From an uncultured Holophagaceae bacterium (GTDB taxonomy: Bacteria; Acidobacteriota; Holophagae; Holophagales; Holophagaceae), in contig CAIRAS010000482.1 of assembly GCA_903876615.1 (NCBI GenBank), positions 1 to 16,392 of the forward strand: 16,392 nt of DNA, written 5' to 3'. Both the position numbers and the translations under genes were made by a program. Each line of letters begins with the position of its first letter. Position 1 is the first letter of the stretch. The notes beneath the pieces were generated by a model. The model was given only the letters and a program-made list of their open reading frames with translations. It had not been told where the DNA came from and made no database searches. Positions 1-6,385 of this stretch are shown here, in pieces.

Positions 1-1
1 C

Positions 2-232
2 GTGCCCGAGCGCGTGGCCCAGCTGCTGCTGGAAGCCCACGAGGCCAACCCCGTCCGGTCCCTGGTGGAGTTCCAGGAGACCCAGGAAGACCTGGCCCAG
101 TGCATCGGCGCCAGCCGCGAAGCCTTCAGCCGCGCCCTGCGCCTGCTCACCGACCTGGGCCTCATCCAGAGCACCTTCCCGGTGGTGCGCATCCTCGATC
201 TGGGGAAGCTGCAGAGATACGCCAAGGGGTGA
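2..232 (+). CDS. Crp/Fnr-family transcriptional regulator, C-terminal part (5' end outside window)
   Basis: The frame is open to the window edge and ends with TGA at 230-232, so only about 76 C-terminal residues are visible and the GTG at 2 is probably an internal valine. The visible part is the winged helix-turn-helix of the Crp/Fnr family: a T-Q-E-D-L-A-Q-C-I-G-A-S-R-E-A-F-S-R core (recognition helix with S-R-E-x-x-S-R), then L-L-T-D-L-G-L-I and a short wing. The cyclic-nucleotide-type sensory domain, and any Fnr cysteines, would lie upstream and cannot be judged. Family assignment is firm; effector and targets are unknown. It is convergent with moeA, with a hairpin between them. Two Crp-type palindromes at 15106-15121 and 16376-16391 show that such regulators could act within this window, but nothing ties this protein to those sites. 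Confidence 0.85.
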   Translation: MPERVAQLLLEAHEANPVRSLVEFQETQEDLAQCIGASREAFSRALRLLTDLGLIQSTFPVVRILDLGKLQRYAKG

Positions 233-237
233 GCCCG

Positions 238-266
238 GCTCCAAAAACGCTGCGCGTTTTCGGAGC
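238..266. terminator. Stem-loop between convergent genes
   Basis: GCTCC-A-AAAACGC (238-250), loop TGC, then GCGTTTT-C-GGAGC (254-266) form a 12-pair stem with one A-C mismatch. It lies 6 bases after the Crp/Fnr stop and 9 bases beyond the moeA stop, where a shared bidirectional terminator is expected. There is no uridine tract after the stem in either direction, so it may work with Rho or act as an RNA 3'-end stabiliser. Confidence 0.6.
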
Positions 267-274
267 GGGAAGGG

Positions 275-1414
275 CTACAGGACGGGAATCCACCTCGTCT
301 TCACCCCCGCCTCCATCCCTCCCGGCTCGATCCAGGCGAGGGCGTCGGCTTGGGCGAGGGTGACCAGGTCTGCGGAGCCCTTGCCGGGCAACGGATGGAG
401 GTGTCCCTCCATGAGGCGGCAGGGGTGCAGGAGCGGGCGGTCGCCCTTGTGCTTCACGGGCGCCGCCAGGCGGGCCCGGCGCCAGGGGTCGGGGAAGGCG
501 CGGCCCTCCAGGCGGGCCAGGGCCACCGGCAGGAAGAGCAGGGCGTTGACGTAGGCCGAGACGGGATTGCCTGGAAGCCCCAGCACCAGCAGATCGCCGA
601 GCAGGGCCACCAGCATGGGCTTGCCCGGCTTGAGGCGAATCCGGTGGAAGAGGATCTGCGCGCCCAGGTCCGCCAGCACCGCGGGCAGGTGGTCGTGCTC
701 GCCCATGCTCACGCCACCCGAGGTGAGCAGGATGCGGAGGTCCCCGGGACGACGCAGGGCCGCGGCCAGGGCGGGTGGATCGTCGGGCAGGGCGGGCCGC
801 AGCTCCGGCTCGGCGCCCAGGGCCCGGGCCAGGGCAGCGAGCATGGGGCCGTTGGAATCCCTGATCTGGTGCGGGGCCGGATTCGCCACCAGCTCATCGC
901 CGGTGGAGGCCACCCCGACCCGGATGCGGCGGAGCGTGGGCACCGCCAGACCCTCCTGGGCCAGCAGGGCCTGGCGGGCCACCGTGAGGGGCGTCCCGGC
1001 GGGCAGCAGCAGGTCTCCGGCCCGGGCCTGCTCGCCCCGGCGCCGCACGTGCTCACCGGCCTTGGGCGCCACGCTCAGTTGGAGGGTGTCACCTTCCTGG
1101 TGCAGCTGTTCCACGGGCACGATGGCATCCGCCCCCGACGGCAGCGCGGCGCCGGTCATGATGCGCACGGCGGTGCCCGGCGCCACGGTGAAGGCCGCGG
1201 GATCACTGCCGGCGAAGAGGGTGCCGAGCAGCCGGCGGGGCTGCCCCCCGTCCGAGGCCCGCAGGGCCACGCCGTCCATGGAGGCCCGGTCCGTGGCGGG
1301 GTCGTCCCGCTCGGCCCGCACCTCGGCCAGGGTCGGGGCCGGCAGGGCCTCCCAGAGGCGCTGGAGCGCCGTTTCCAGCGGCAGCAGATCGGGGTGGTCG
1401 CAGCTCATGGCCAT
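275..1414 (-). CDS. moeA: Molybdopterin molybdenumtransferase MoeA
   Basis: MoeA inserts molybdate into adenylylated molybdopterin, the last general step of molybdenum cofactor synthesis, in the cytoplasm. Motifs (numbered from the ATG at 1414) run in family order: D-R-A-S-M-D-G (42-48), G-T-A-V-R-I-M-T-G (80-88), G-A-D-A-I-V-P-V-E (94-102, with the family Asp), S-T-G-D-E-L (170-175), I-R-D-S-N-G (184-189), T-S-G-G-V-S-M-G-E-x-D (231-241), K-P-G-K-P (262-266) and G-L-P-G-N-P-V-S (279-286). At 379 residues it is slightly shorter than typical MoeA but has all domains. The frame opens at a TTG (1420); the ATG at 1414 is preferred because AGGA stands 8 bases upstream. No other cofactor gene is adjacent. 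It implies a molybdoenzyme elsewhere in the genome. Confidence 0.93.
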   Translation of the reverse strand: MAMSCDHPDLLPLETALQRLWEALPAPTLAEVRAERDDPATDRASMDGVALRASDGGQPRRLLGTLFAGSDPAAFTVAPGTAVRIMTGAALPSGADAIVPVEQLHQEGDTLQLSVAPKAGEHVRRRGEQARAGDLLLPAGTPLTVARQALLAQEGLAVPTLRRIRVGVASTGDELVANPAPHQIRDSNGPMLAALARALGAEPELRPALPDDPPALAAALRRPGDLRILLTSGGVSMGEHDHLPAVLADLGAQILFHRIRLKPGKPMLVALLGDLLVLGLPGNPVSAYVNALLFLPVALARLEGRAFPDPWRRARLAAPVKHKGDRPLLHPCRLMEGHLHPLPGKGSADLVTLAQADALAWIEPGGMEAGVKTRWIPVL

Positions 1415-1505
1415 GGTCAAGATCCTACCCGCAGCTCCAGCCTAGAAGAGGACCCGGTTATCGGTCTTGCTCCGCCCGTTCGGACCTTCAAGGATCACCG
1501 CGAAG

Positions 1506-1539
1506 ATCCCATCCCAGTGGGCCGGTGCTGGGATGGGAT
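1506..1539. repeat. Perfect 12-bp inverted repeat upstream of moeA
   Basis: ATCCCATCCCAG (1506-1517) and CTGGGATGGGAT (1528-1539) are exact reverse complements around a 10-base loop, 92 bp upstream of the moeA start. There is no T-tract on the moeA strand, so it is not a standard intrinsic terminator. It could be an RNA hairpin in the moeA leader, a 3' structure of the rrf2 transcript, or an operator. I did not recognise the molybdenum-cofactor riboswitch consensus. Confidence 0.5.
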
Positions 1540-1575
1540 GAAAGGAGATTTCAGCCGCTGTTTGCAGTGATTACG

Positions 1576-1702
1576 GTGATTTTGGCCCAGGCCGAATCCG
1601 AGCATGGGCTCTATCCAGGGGTGCCACGGCCTCGCCTTTTGGAGGGCGTGGCACCCCTGGATGACTTCCGGCCCAGCCGGAAGCCGCCTGTGGTGGGCCC
1701 TA
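1576..1702 (+). repeat. Structured intergenic repeat, copy A
   Basis: About 127 bp that recurs, with substitutions, at 3307-3441 in the same orientation. It holds a 14-bp perfect stem (CCAGGGGTGCCACG 1615-1628 with CGTGGCACCCCTGG 1647-1660) and, four bases later, an 8-bp stem with a 3-base loop (CTTCCGGC 1665-1672, GCCGGAAG 1676-1683). GTGATTTTGGCCC at the left and GCCGCCT...GGGCCC at the right are shared with copy B. It fills most of the 313-bp gap between the rrf2 stop and moeA start. It is either a REP/MITE-like repeat or a structured RNA element; no coding frame is credible. Confidence 0.8.
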
Positions 1703-1727
1703 TTTAGGAATGACTAATCCGAATAGC

Positions 1728-2177
1728 CTAGGCCTGGGGAGAATTCGGAACCCGGTCCTTGGCTTCCTTCTTGTGTCGGATGTTGATGAGTTGGAGATCC
1801 CGGATGGTGGCCTGGGTCATGGAGGAACTCACCTGACTCTTTACCTCAGACCAGGCGTCGTGGAGGGGGCAGGGGTGCTCGCCGTTGCAGGTGGGGAAGC
1901 CCATGACGCAGCCTTCCATGGCATCGGGTCCCTCCATGGCGGTCACCACCTCGCCGACGGTGATCCGGTGCGCGGCTCGCGTCAGGCGGAAGCCGCCCTT
2001 GGGGCCGCGCACCGAGGCCAGGATGTCGGCCTGCACCAGACCCTGGAGGATCTTCGCCAGGTAGGGCCCGGGCAGCCCCAGGCGTGAGGAGAGGTCCTTG
2101 GCGAGACAGTAGGTCCCGTCCTCGGGCAGCGCCGCGAGGGCGCGGAGAGCGTAGCCAGTGGCAGTCGAAAAGAGCAT
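1728..2177 (-). CDS. Rrf2-family transcriptional regulator with Cys3-His cluster motif
   Basis: This 149-residue protein has the Rrf2 layout: an N-terminal winged helix-turn-helix (T-G-Y-A-L-R-A-L at 7-14, then G-L-P-G-P-Y-L-A-K-I-L-Q-G-L and V-R-G-P-K-G-G-F wing, 34-63) and a C-terminal cysteine loop with C90, C97, C103 and H106. That spacing matches the iron-sulfur ligands of IscR/NsrR-type members, so an iron-sulfur sensor of iron, oxygen or nitric oxide is likely. The start ATG has AAGGA 7 bases upstream. A palindrome overlaps the start region, which suggests autoregulation (inference). It follows the YwiC-like gene by 100 bp on the same strand and may be cotranscribed. The sequence does not decide between IscR, NsrR or another subgroup. 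It is clearly diverged from the two Rrf2 paralogs at the right end of the window. Confidence 0.9.
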   Translation of the reverse strand: MLFSTATGYALRALAALPEDGTYCLAKDLSSRLGLPGPYLAKILQGLVQADILASVRGPKGGFRLTRAAHRITVGEVVTAMEGPDAMEGCVMGFPTCNGEHPCPLHDAWSEVKSQVSSSMTQATIRDLQLINIRHKKEAKDRVPNSPQA

Positions 2178-2227
2178 TCCGGAATCCTTTTTCTGATTCC
2201 AGCTTCAGGGGAGGGGATTCCGGAGTC
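2174..2227. promoter_or_regulatory. Candidate Rrf2 operator pair at the rrf2 start
   Basis: ATTCCGGAAT is a perfect 10-bp palindrome at 2176-2185, within GCATTCCGGAATCC, overlapping the ATG and spacer of the rrf2 gene. A second copy of its core, ATTCCGGA, lies at 2217-2224. The centres are about 40 bp apart, close to four helical turns, so both would face the same side of the DNA. Binding by the adjacent Rrf2 protein is inference. Confidence 0.4.
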
Positions 2228-2277
2228 GAGCCCGGTTGTGACCGTTGACCAGGGGACGTCGGGTTGGTTCCCCCTTC

Positions 2278-3048
2278 TCAGCCCACCAGAGCCCGCCACA
2301 GCAGCAGCAGACCCACGGCGCTCAGGCCCCCTTCCCGCCAGCCGAGGGTCCGGGCTGCGAGGGGGCGCCAGGGCCGCAGGGCCCGCAGGTAGAGCAGGCC
2401 CGTCCAGGCCGTCCACAGCAGGCCCGCGGGGCTTCGGGGGGCGAGCAGCCAGGCCGAAGCCCCCAGCAGGAGCAGGTGCAGCGCGTGGACGGGGAGCTTG
2501 CGGCGGGACAGCTCCGCCTCCGCCAGGCCGTGGGCGTGCCCCAGGAGGCGCCGCACGTGGGCCAGGTTCGCTCCGCCCACCAGGGTGACCAGCACCCAGG
2601 CGCGCCCGGCCTCGGCCAGGGAGGCCCCGCCGGCGGTGAGCATGGCCGCCGCCAGTCCCGCGAAGGCACCCTGGGCCGCGAGCTCCACCAGCAGGGAGCG
2701 CACCGCCCGCTGGGCATCGGCGCGCAGGGTCAGGAAGATCAGGGGTGCCACGGCGGCCAGGGGCACGAGGAACCGCGGTCCCGCGAAGGCCAGGGCCCCG
2801 GTGCCGAAGGCCAGCGCCAGGCCGGTGCAGAGCAGGAGGGCCCGGACCTGCGCCCCGTCCCGCGGCCCTGTCCGCAGTCGGCGCAGGGGCGGCCGGGCCA
2901 GGAACAGACTCAGGGCCGCCAGAGCCAGGCAGAGACCCGCCGCCGTGGGCCGCAGCAGCAGCCCCAGGACCATGGGAAAGCCCAGCATGAACCAGCTCCC
3001 GTGCTCCGCCGGAAGGAGGGTACGCCAGGGGGGCAGGAAACGGGTCAT
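2278..3048 (-). CDS. YwiC-like integral membrane protein
   Basis: A 256-residue, very hydrophobic protein with roughly seven or eight predicted membrane segments and clusters of Arg/His in the loops. The N-terminal L-L-P-A-E-H-G-S-W at 11-19 matches the conserved (K/A)-E-H-G-(A/S)-W signature of the YwiC-like family. Function is unknown. In Bacillus ywiC sits between fnr and the nitrate reductase genes, and here a Fnr-type regulator, moeA and an Rrf2 gene are close by, so a role linked to nitrogen-oxide or anaerobic respiration is a reasonable but unproven guess. The ATG at 3048 has GGAG 13 bases upstream, a loose fit. A larger overlapping minus-strand frame (1982-3163) is compositional shadow. 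Confidence 0.75.
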   Translation of the reverse strand: MTRFLPPWRTLLPAEHGSWFMLGFPMVLGLLLRPTAAGLCLALAALSLFLARPPLRRLRTGPRDGAQVRALLLCTGLALAFGTGALAFAGPRFLVPLAAVAPLIFLTLRADAQRAVRSLLVELAAQGAFAGLAAAMLTAGGASLAEAGRAWVLVTLVGGANLAHVRRLLGHAHGLAEAELSRRKLPVHALHLLLLGASAWLLAPRSPAGLLWTAWTGLLYLRALRPWRPLAARTLGWREGGLSAVGLLLLWRALVG

Positions 3049-3073
3049 TTCGGGTATTTATCTCCGAAATATA
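3047..3073 (-). promoter_or_regulatory. Inverted repeat and possible -10 at the ywiC-like start
   Basis: ATTTCGG (3047-3053) and CCGAAAT (3064-3070) form a perfect 7-bp inverted repeat with a 10-base spacer running into the start codon. On the minus strand TATATT (3073-3068) could be a -10 box; no convincing -35 was found. The half-site resembles ATTCCGG at the rrf2 start, so the same Rrf2 protein might bind both. Confidence 0.35.
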
Positions 3074-3118
3074 GTCTGCCCTGAAGGTGGCCTCCGGGAA
3101 AGCGGCCTTTGCTGCGGA

Positions 3119-3248
3119 GGAACACCGACGAACACCGAAAAAAGCTGATGAAAAGCTGATCAAGCGAAGATCTGGATGTCGGCCAGCCTCAGCCCCATCC
3201 GGGCAAGGTCAAGAGCGGAACCGCAGATGCCGCAGATGGTCGCAGATG
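3119..3248. repeat. Left repeat modules flanking copy B
   Basis: Two kinds of short repeat lie here. At 3119-3160 GAACACCGA occurs at 3130-3138 (a related copy just before it) followed by AAGCTGATG and GATGAAAAGCTGAT. At 3222-3248 CGCAGATG occurs three times with a 9-10 base period. Both modules recur in reverse complement to the right of copy B (3532-3605), so the whole stretch is bounded by imperfect inverted modules. No coding sequence is credible in this part of the 594-bp gap 3049-3642. Confidence 0.6.
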
Positions 3249-3306
3249 GGCGCCGACCCATCCTGCCCCCCCGGAAGGCAGGTTGGCCGGTGATTCAGGG
3301 GTGAGA

Positions 3307-3442
3307 GTGATTTTGGCCCGAACCCTCGCGGGAGCATGGGCTCTACCCAGGGGTGCCACGGCCAGACCTCTTGGGGGGCTCGGCCATGGCACCCCTGGAT
3401 GACTTCCGGCGCAGCCGGAAGCCGCCTCCGGCGGGCCCATGC
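3307..3442 (+). repeat. Structured intergenic repeat, copy B
   Basis: Second copy of the element at 1576-1702. The main stem is 17 positions long with one C-A mismatch (3347-3363 with 3382-3398), and the 8-bp stem with 3-base loop is exact (CTTCCGGC 3403-3410, GCCGGAAG 3414-3421). An outer 8-bp stem, GCATGGGC (3334-3341) with GCCCATGC (3435-3442), encloses both hairpins, giving a three-way junction. In copy A that outer stem is reduced to about 4 bp. The apical loop of the main hairpin differs strongly between copies while the stem is kept. Confidence 0.8.
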
Positions 3443-3531
3443 GGGGTGGGCTGTTACCCATCCCCGAAATCGCTTTGATCATCGGCCGGGAACGCGCGCC
3501 CAGCGCACCTAGGGCCAGGAGGGAGGCGCGG

Positions 3532-3605
3532 CATCTGCGTCATCTGAGGATTGCTTTTTCATGCTGGGACCGGCCGAAAGGTGGGTCAGCTTTTCATCGG
3601 TGTTC
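3532..3605. repeat. Right repeat modules flanking copy B (inverted)
   Basis: CATCTGCG (3532-3539) followed by CATCTGAG (3541-3548) is the reverse complement of the CGCAGATG array at 3222-3248. TCAGCTTTTCATCGGTGTTC (3586-3605) is the reverse complement of the GAACACCGA / GATGAAAAGCTGA module at 3130-3160. The order is mirrored relative to the left side, as expected for nested inverted repeats around copy B. The right module ends about 37 bp from the stop of the acyl-CoA synthetase gene. Confidence 0.6.
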
Positions 3606-3642
3606 ATGCGTCCTTCGCCGGGATCCGAGCGACCCATCCCCG

Positions 3643-5784
3643 TCAGCTCTCGCTCGCAAGGAGGGCCAGCCCTTCGAGGGCCTCTTCCATGGTGAGGAAC
3701 ACGGGCAGGCCCGCGGCGCGGAGGGCGGCGCGATAGGCGTCGTAGAGGGGGCCACCCTCCACCGCCACGCCGATCCCCTTGCCGCTGGCGCGGGCCAGGT
3801 CGGCCAGGGCGGTGGCGAAGGCCGCCCCGGCCGTGGGGTCCGCGGTGTCCAGGCGCCTAGTCAGGGGCACCAGGCCCACCAGCAGCACCTCCGCCTCGGT
3901 GGCCAGCAGCAGCCGGGCCGCGGCCAGGTAGGCGGCCTCGTCGGCCATGGGCGTGAGGTCCAGGGGCAGCCGCGCGCTCACCAGGCCCTCCAGGCCATGG
4001 GCTGCCAGGGTGGCGGCCAGGGCGGTGGTCTCCGCCGCCGTCAGCTGCGCGCCACGGCAGGCACCGCCCAGCAGGTCCGCAGATACCACGGACTCGAAGC
4101 CGGCGTTGGTCATCACGGCCACGGTGGCGGGACGGCCCTCGGGGTAGGCCCCCAGCCAGGCCAGGCCGGCGTCGAAGGCCTCCAGGCGCTCCGCCAGGAT
4201 CGCTCCGGCTCGCCGCAGCAGGCTGGCCTGCAGGGCGTGGTCACCGGCCAGGGCGCCGGTGTGGCTGCTGGCGGCGGCCATGCCCTCTTGGCTGCGGCCG
4301 CCCTTGTAGAGCAGCACCCGGCGGCCCGAGGCGCGCAGGGCGCGGACGGCCTCGGCCGTGGCCTGCAGGTCGCCGGGGGCGAAGCCCTCCAGGTAGGCGC
4401 CCACCACCTGGACGGCGGGGTCCGTGGCGAAGCCCCGCAGAAAGTCCGAGCAGCGCAGGTCCATCTGGTTGCCGATGGCCACGGCGGCGCGCAGGCGGAG
4501 CTCGCCGCGACGGCTCAGCCGCGTGATGAGGAAGGCGCCGCTCTGGCTCAACAGTGCCAGGGGCCCAGGCTGGGCATTGAGCGGCAGCTTCTCCTCGGGA
4601 ATGAAGAAGGTGTTGAGGCCCAGATCAGGGCTGAAGAGCCCCAGGCCGTTGGGCCCCACCAGGGCCGGGGTCCACTGGCCCGCGCGGCGGTGCGCGGCGA
4701 GGCAGGCCCGCAGCCGCGCGCCGAGGCCTTCGGTGTCGGCGCCGTCGCCCAGGCCACCGGCCACCAGATAGACCACCGTGGCGCCGCCGCCCTGGCGGCA
4801 GAGCTGCTCCACGGCCTCCAGGGTCTGAGGGGCGGGCAGGGAGAGGATCAGCTGATCGGTGGGCGCAGCGGCGAGCTCGGCCACAGAGGCCACGCAGGGC
4901 AGCCCGAGGAACTGCGCCGCGCCGGGCTTGAGGATGCGCAGGGCGCCCTCGGGCAGTCGGGACGTGCGGACGTTCTCCAGGATGATGCGGCCCACGGTGC
5001 CTGCCCGGCTGGAGACACCGGCGATCACCAGGCTGCGGGGATTCAGCAGGGCCGGATACCAGGCTGGATCCGGCAGGGCGGGGGCGGAGGCCGCTGCGGC
5101 TTCCAGGGTGCCCACGCCATCCAGGGCCGTGGGCAGGCCCTCGCCGTCCAGCACCACGGGGTTCAGCTCCAGCAGGGTGACGCCCGCGCGCTCCAGGCCA
5201 GCGGCCGCGCGCCACAGGCCCTGCAGGAAGGCCAGCAGCTTCGCTTCGTCCGTGAGGGCCTCAGTGCCGCGCTGGCGGCCCAGCCAGGTGCGGCCCAGCC
5301 AGTGGCCGCCCAGCTCCGCCAGGGCCTGCTCCGGGGTGGTGAAGGCCAGGGGCCAGAGCAGGGGCGGGGCCAGGGCGGCCCAGGCGTCGGCCTGGAGGCC
5401 ACCGATGCCGCAGACCACCAGCCAGCCCGCCTCGGGGTCGCGCTTGAGGGAGATCAGGGCTTCCGTGGGCAGGCCCGGGAGGCGGCGGAAGGGCACCTGC
5501 TCGCAGACCAGGCCGCCGATCCAGGGCAGCTCCGCCACCCGCTGCCGCATGGCCTCGGCCTTGGCCACCAGGGCCGCGGGCTCGAAGGGGCCGAAGTGCA
5601 AGGCACCGCGATCGGACTTGTGCCACAGGCCGTCGGCCAGACCCTTCAGCACGATGGGCTCACCCGGGGCGAAGGGCAGGGAGGACCCCGCCTCCAGGAA
5701 CCCGTGCCGCGGCACGCGCAGCCCCGCCGCGGCCAGGAGGGCGTAGGCCTGCGCTTCGTGGAGGAAGCCCGAGGTCCCGGCCAT
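3643..5784 (-). CDS. Acyl-CoA synthetase (ADP-forming), fused beta-alpha type
   Basis: This 713-residue cytoplasmic enzyme would convert acyl-CoA, ADP and phosphate to free acid, CoA and ATP. The order is ATP-grasp/beta part first (V-L-K-G-L near 45-49, H-K-S-D-R-G at 55-60, E-L-N-P-V-V at 206-211), then the CoA-binding and succinyl-CoA-ligase-like alpha parts (G-P-N-G-L-G-L 377-383, S-Q-S-G-A-F 413-418). S-S-H-T-G-A-L-A-G at 506-514 holds H508, the phosphohistidine of this family. The usual G-P-N-C is G-P-N-G here, and the beta-part motifs are divergent. It starts 1 base after the iorB stop, in one operon with iorA and iorB; archaeal homologues accept arylacetyl-CoA, the IOR product, so coupling to ATP formation is likely. 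A plus-strand 804-residue frame covering it is a shadow. Confidence 0.88.
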   Translation of the reverse strand: MAGTSGFLHEAQAYALLAAAGLRVPRHGFLEAGSSLPFAPGEPIVLKGLADGLWHKSDRGALHFGPFEPAALVAKAEAMRQRVAELPWIGGLVCEQVPFRRLPGLPTEALISLKRDPEAGWLVVCGIGGLQADAWAALAPPLLWPLAFTTPEQALAELGGHWLGRTWLGRQRGTEALTDEAKLLAFLQGLWRAAAGLERAGVTLLELNPVVLDGEGLPTALDGVGTLEAAAASAPALPDPAWYPALLNPRSLVIAGVSSRAGTVGRIILENVRTSRLPEGALRILKPGAAQFLGLPCVASVAELAAAPTDQLILSLPAPQTLEAVEQLCRQGGGATVVYLVAGGLGDGADTEGLGARLRACLAAHRRAGQWTPALVGPNGLGLFSPDLGLNTFFIPEEKLPLNAQPGPLALLSQSGAFLITRLSRRGELRLRAAVAIGNQMDLRCSDFLRGFATDPAVQVVGAYLEGFAPGDLQATAEAVRALRASGRRVLLYKGGRSQEGMAAASSHTGALAGDHALQASLLRRAGAILAERLEAFDAGLAWLGAYPEGRPATVAVMTNAGFESVVSADLLGGACRGAQLTAAETTALAATLAAHGLEGLVSARLPLDLTPMADEAAYLAAARLLLATEAEVLLVGLVPLTRRLDTADPTAGAAFATALADLARASGKGIGVAVEGGPLYDAYRAALRAAGLPVFLTMEEALEGLALLASES

Positions 5785-5785
5785 C

Positions 5786-6385
5786 CTAGGCTTCCGTCTT
5801 GGCCGGAGCGAGCCCGCGTCCGGCTTCGAAGGCTTCGAGGTTCCGCTTGGTGATCAGGGAGCCCTTGGGCTCGAAGCGCTGGGCGATGACTTCGCGCCAG
5901 GTGCTGTTGGGCACGGGCAGGAAGGTCGAGGCCAGGCCCAGCAGGACCATGCCGCCGGCCTGGCGGTGGTGGAGCCGGCGGGCCAGGTCCTCGGTATCGA
6001 CGAGCTGCGCGCCGCGCACGGCCTTCAGGGCCCCGTAGACGTCCGCCAGGGGCGGGTAGCCGTCCATGTCCAGCTGGGGCTCCTCGGAGACCACCAGGTG
6101 GCCGTTCACGCGCAGCATGGCCACGTAGCGGAGGGCCTCCAGGGGCTCCAGGGCGATGAGCAGCTCCGCGCTGCCTTCGTCGATGATGGGCGAGCTGAGG
6201 GGCACCTCCGCATAGCAGACCTGGGCGTGGACGCTGCCGCCCCGCTGGCTCATGCCGTGGATCTCCGACTGCAGGGTGTAGAGGCCGGTGCGGCGCAGGG
6301 CCTCGAGGACGATCTGGGCCAGGGACAGGACGCCCTGGCCGCCGACGCCGCAGAGGACGATGCCGTGGACACGGGGTTCACTCAT
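5786..6385 (-). CDS. iorB: Indolepyruvate oxidoreductase subunit beta (IorB)
   Basis: A 199-residue protein of normal IorB size with the pyruvate/ketoisovalerate oxidoreductase gamma-type domain: G-V-G-G-Q-G-V-L at 13-20 and E-I-H-G-M-S-Q-R-G-G-S-V at 41-52, both diagnostic. With IorA it forms the thiamine-diphosphate enzyme that oxidatively decarboxylates aryl 2-oxoacids (indolepyruvate, phenylpyruvate, hydroxyphenylpyruvate) to aryl-acyl-CoA, passing electrons to a low-potential carrier. Its ATG overlaps the iorA stop by 4 bases (ATGA), so translation is coupled. No iron-sulfur cysteines are present in this subunit, as is usual. Confidence 0.92.
   Translation of the reverse strand: MSEPRVHGIVLCGVGGQGVLSLAQIVLEALRRTGLYTLQSEIHGMSQRGGSVHAQVCYAEVPLSSPIIDEGSAELLIALEPLEALRYVAMLRVNGHLVVSEEPQLDMDGYPPLADVYGALKAVRGAQLVDTEDLARRLHHRQAGGMVLLGLASTFLPVPNSTWREVIAQRFEPKGSLITKRNLEAFEAGRGLAPAKTEA

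Noticed and set aside
350..1570. Plus-strand open frame of 406 codons opposite moeA
   Set aside because: Gly/Gln/His-rich shadow with no recognisable motif, while the minus strand shows every MoeA motif.
1615..1683. Copy A hairpins as an intrinsic terminator for rrf2
   Set aside because: No T-tract follows the stems on the minus strand, and the same element occurs in another, unrelated gap.
1982..3163. Minus-strand open frame of 393 codons
   Set aside because: Pro/Gly/Arg-rich translation overlapping the rrf2 and YwiC-like genes in another frame.
3222..3248. CGCAGATG triple repeat as a CRISPR remnant
   Set aside because: Units are 8 bases with a 9-10 base period and no spacers; they fit a simple intergenic repeat module.
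3439..5853. Plus-strand open frame of 804 codons
   Set aside because: Low-complexity Gly/Gln/Ala-rich translation opposite the acyl-CoA synthetase, whose motifs are clear; it also runs across an intergenic repeat.
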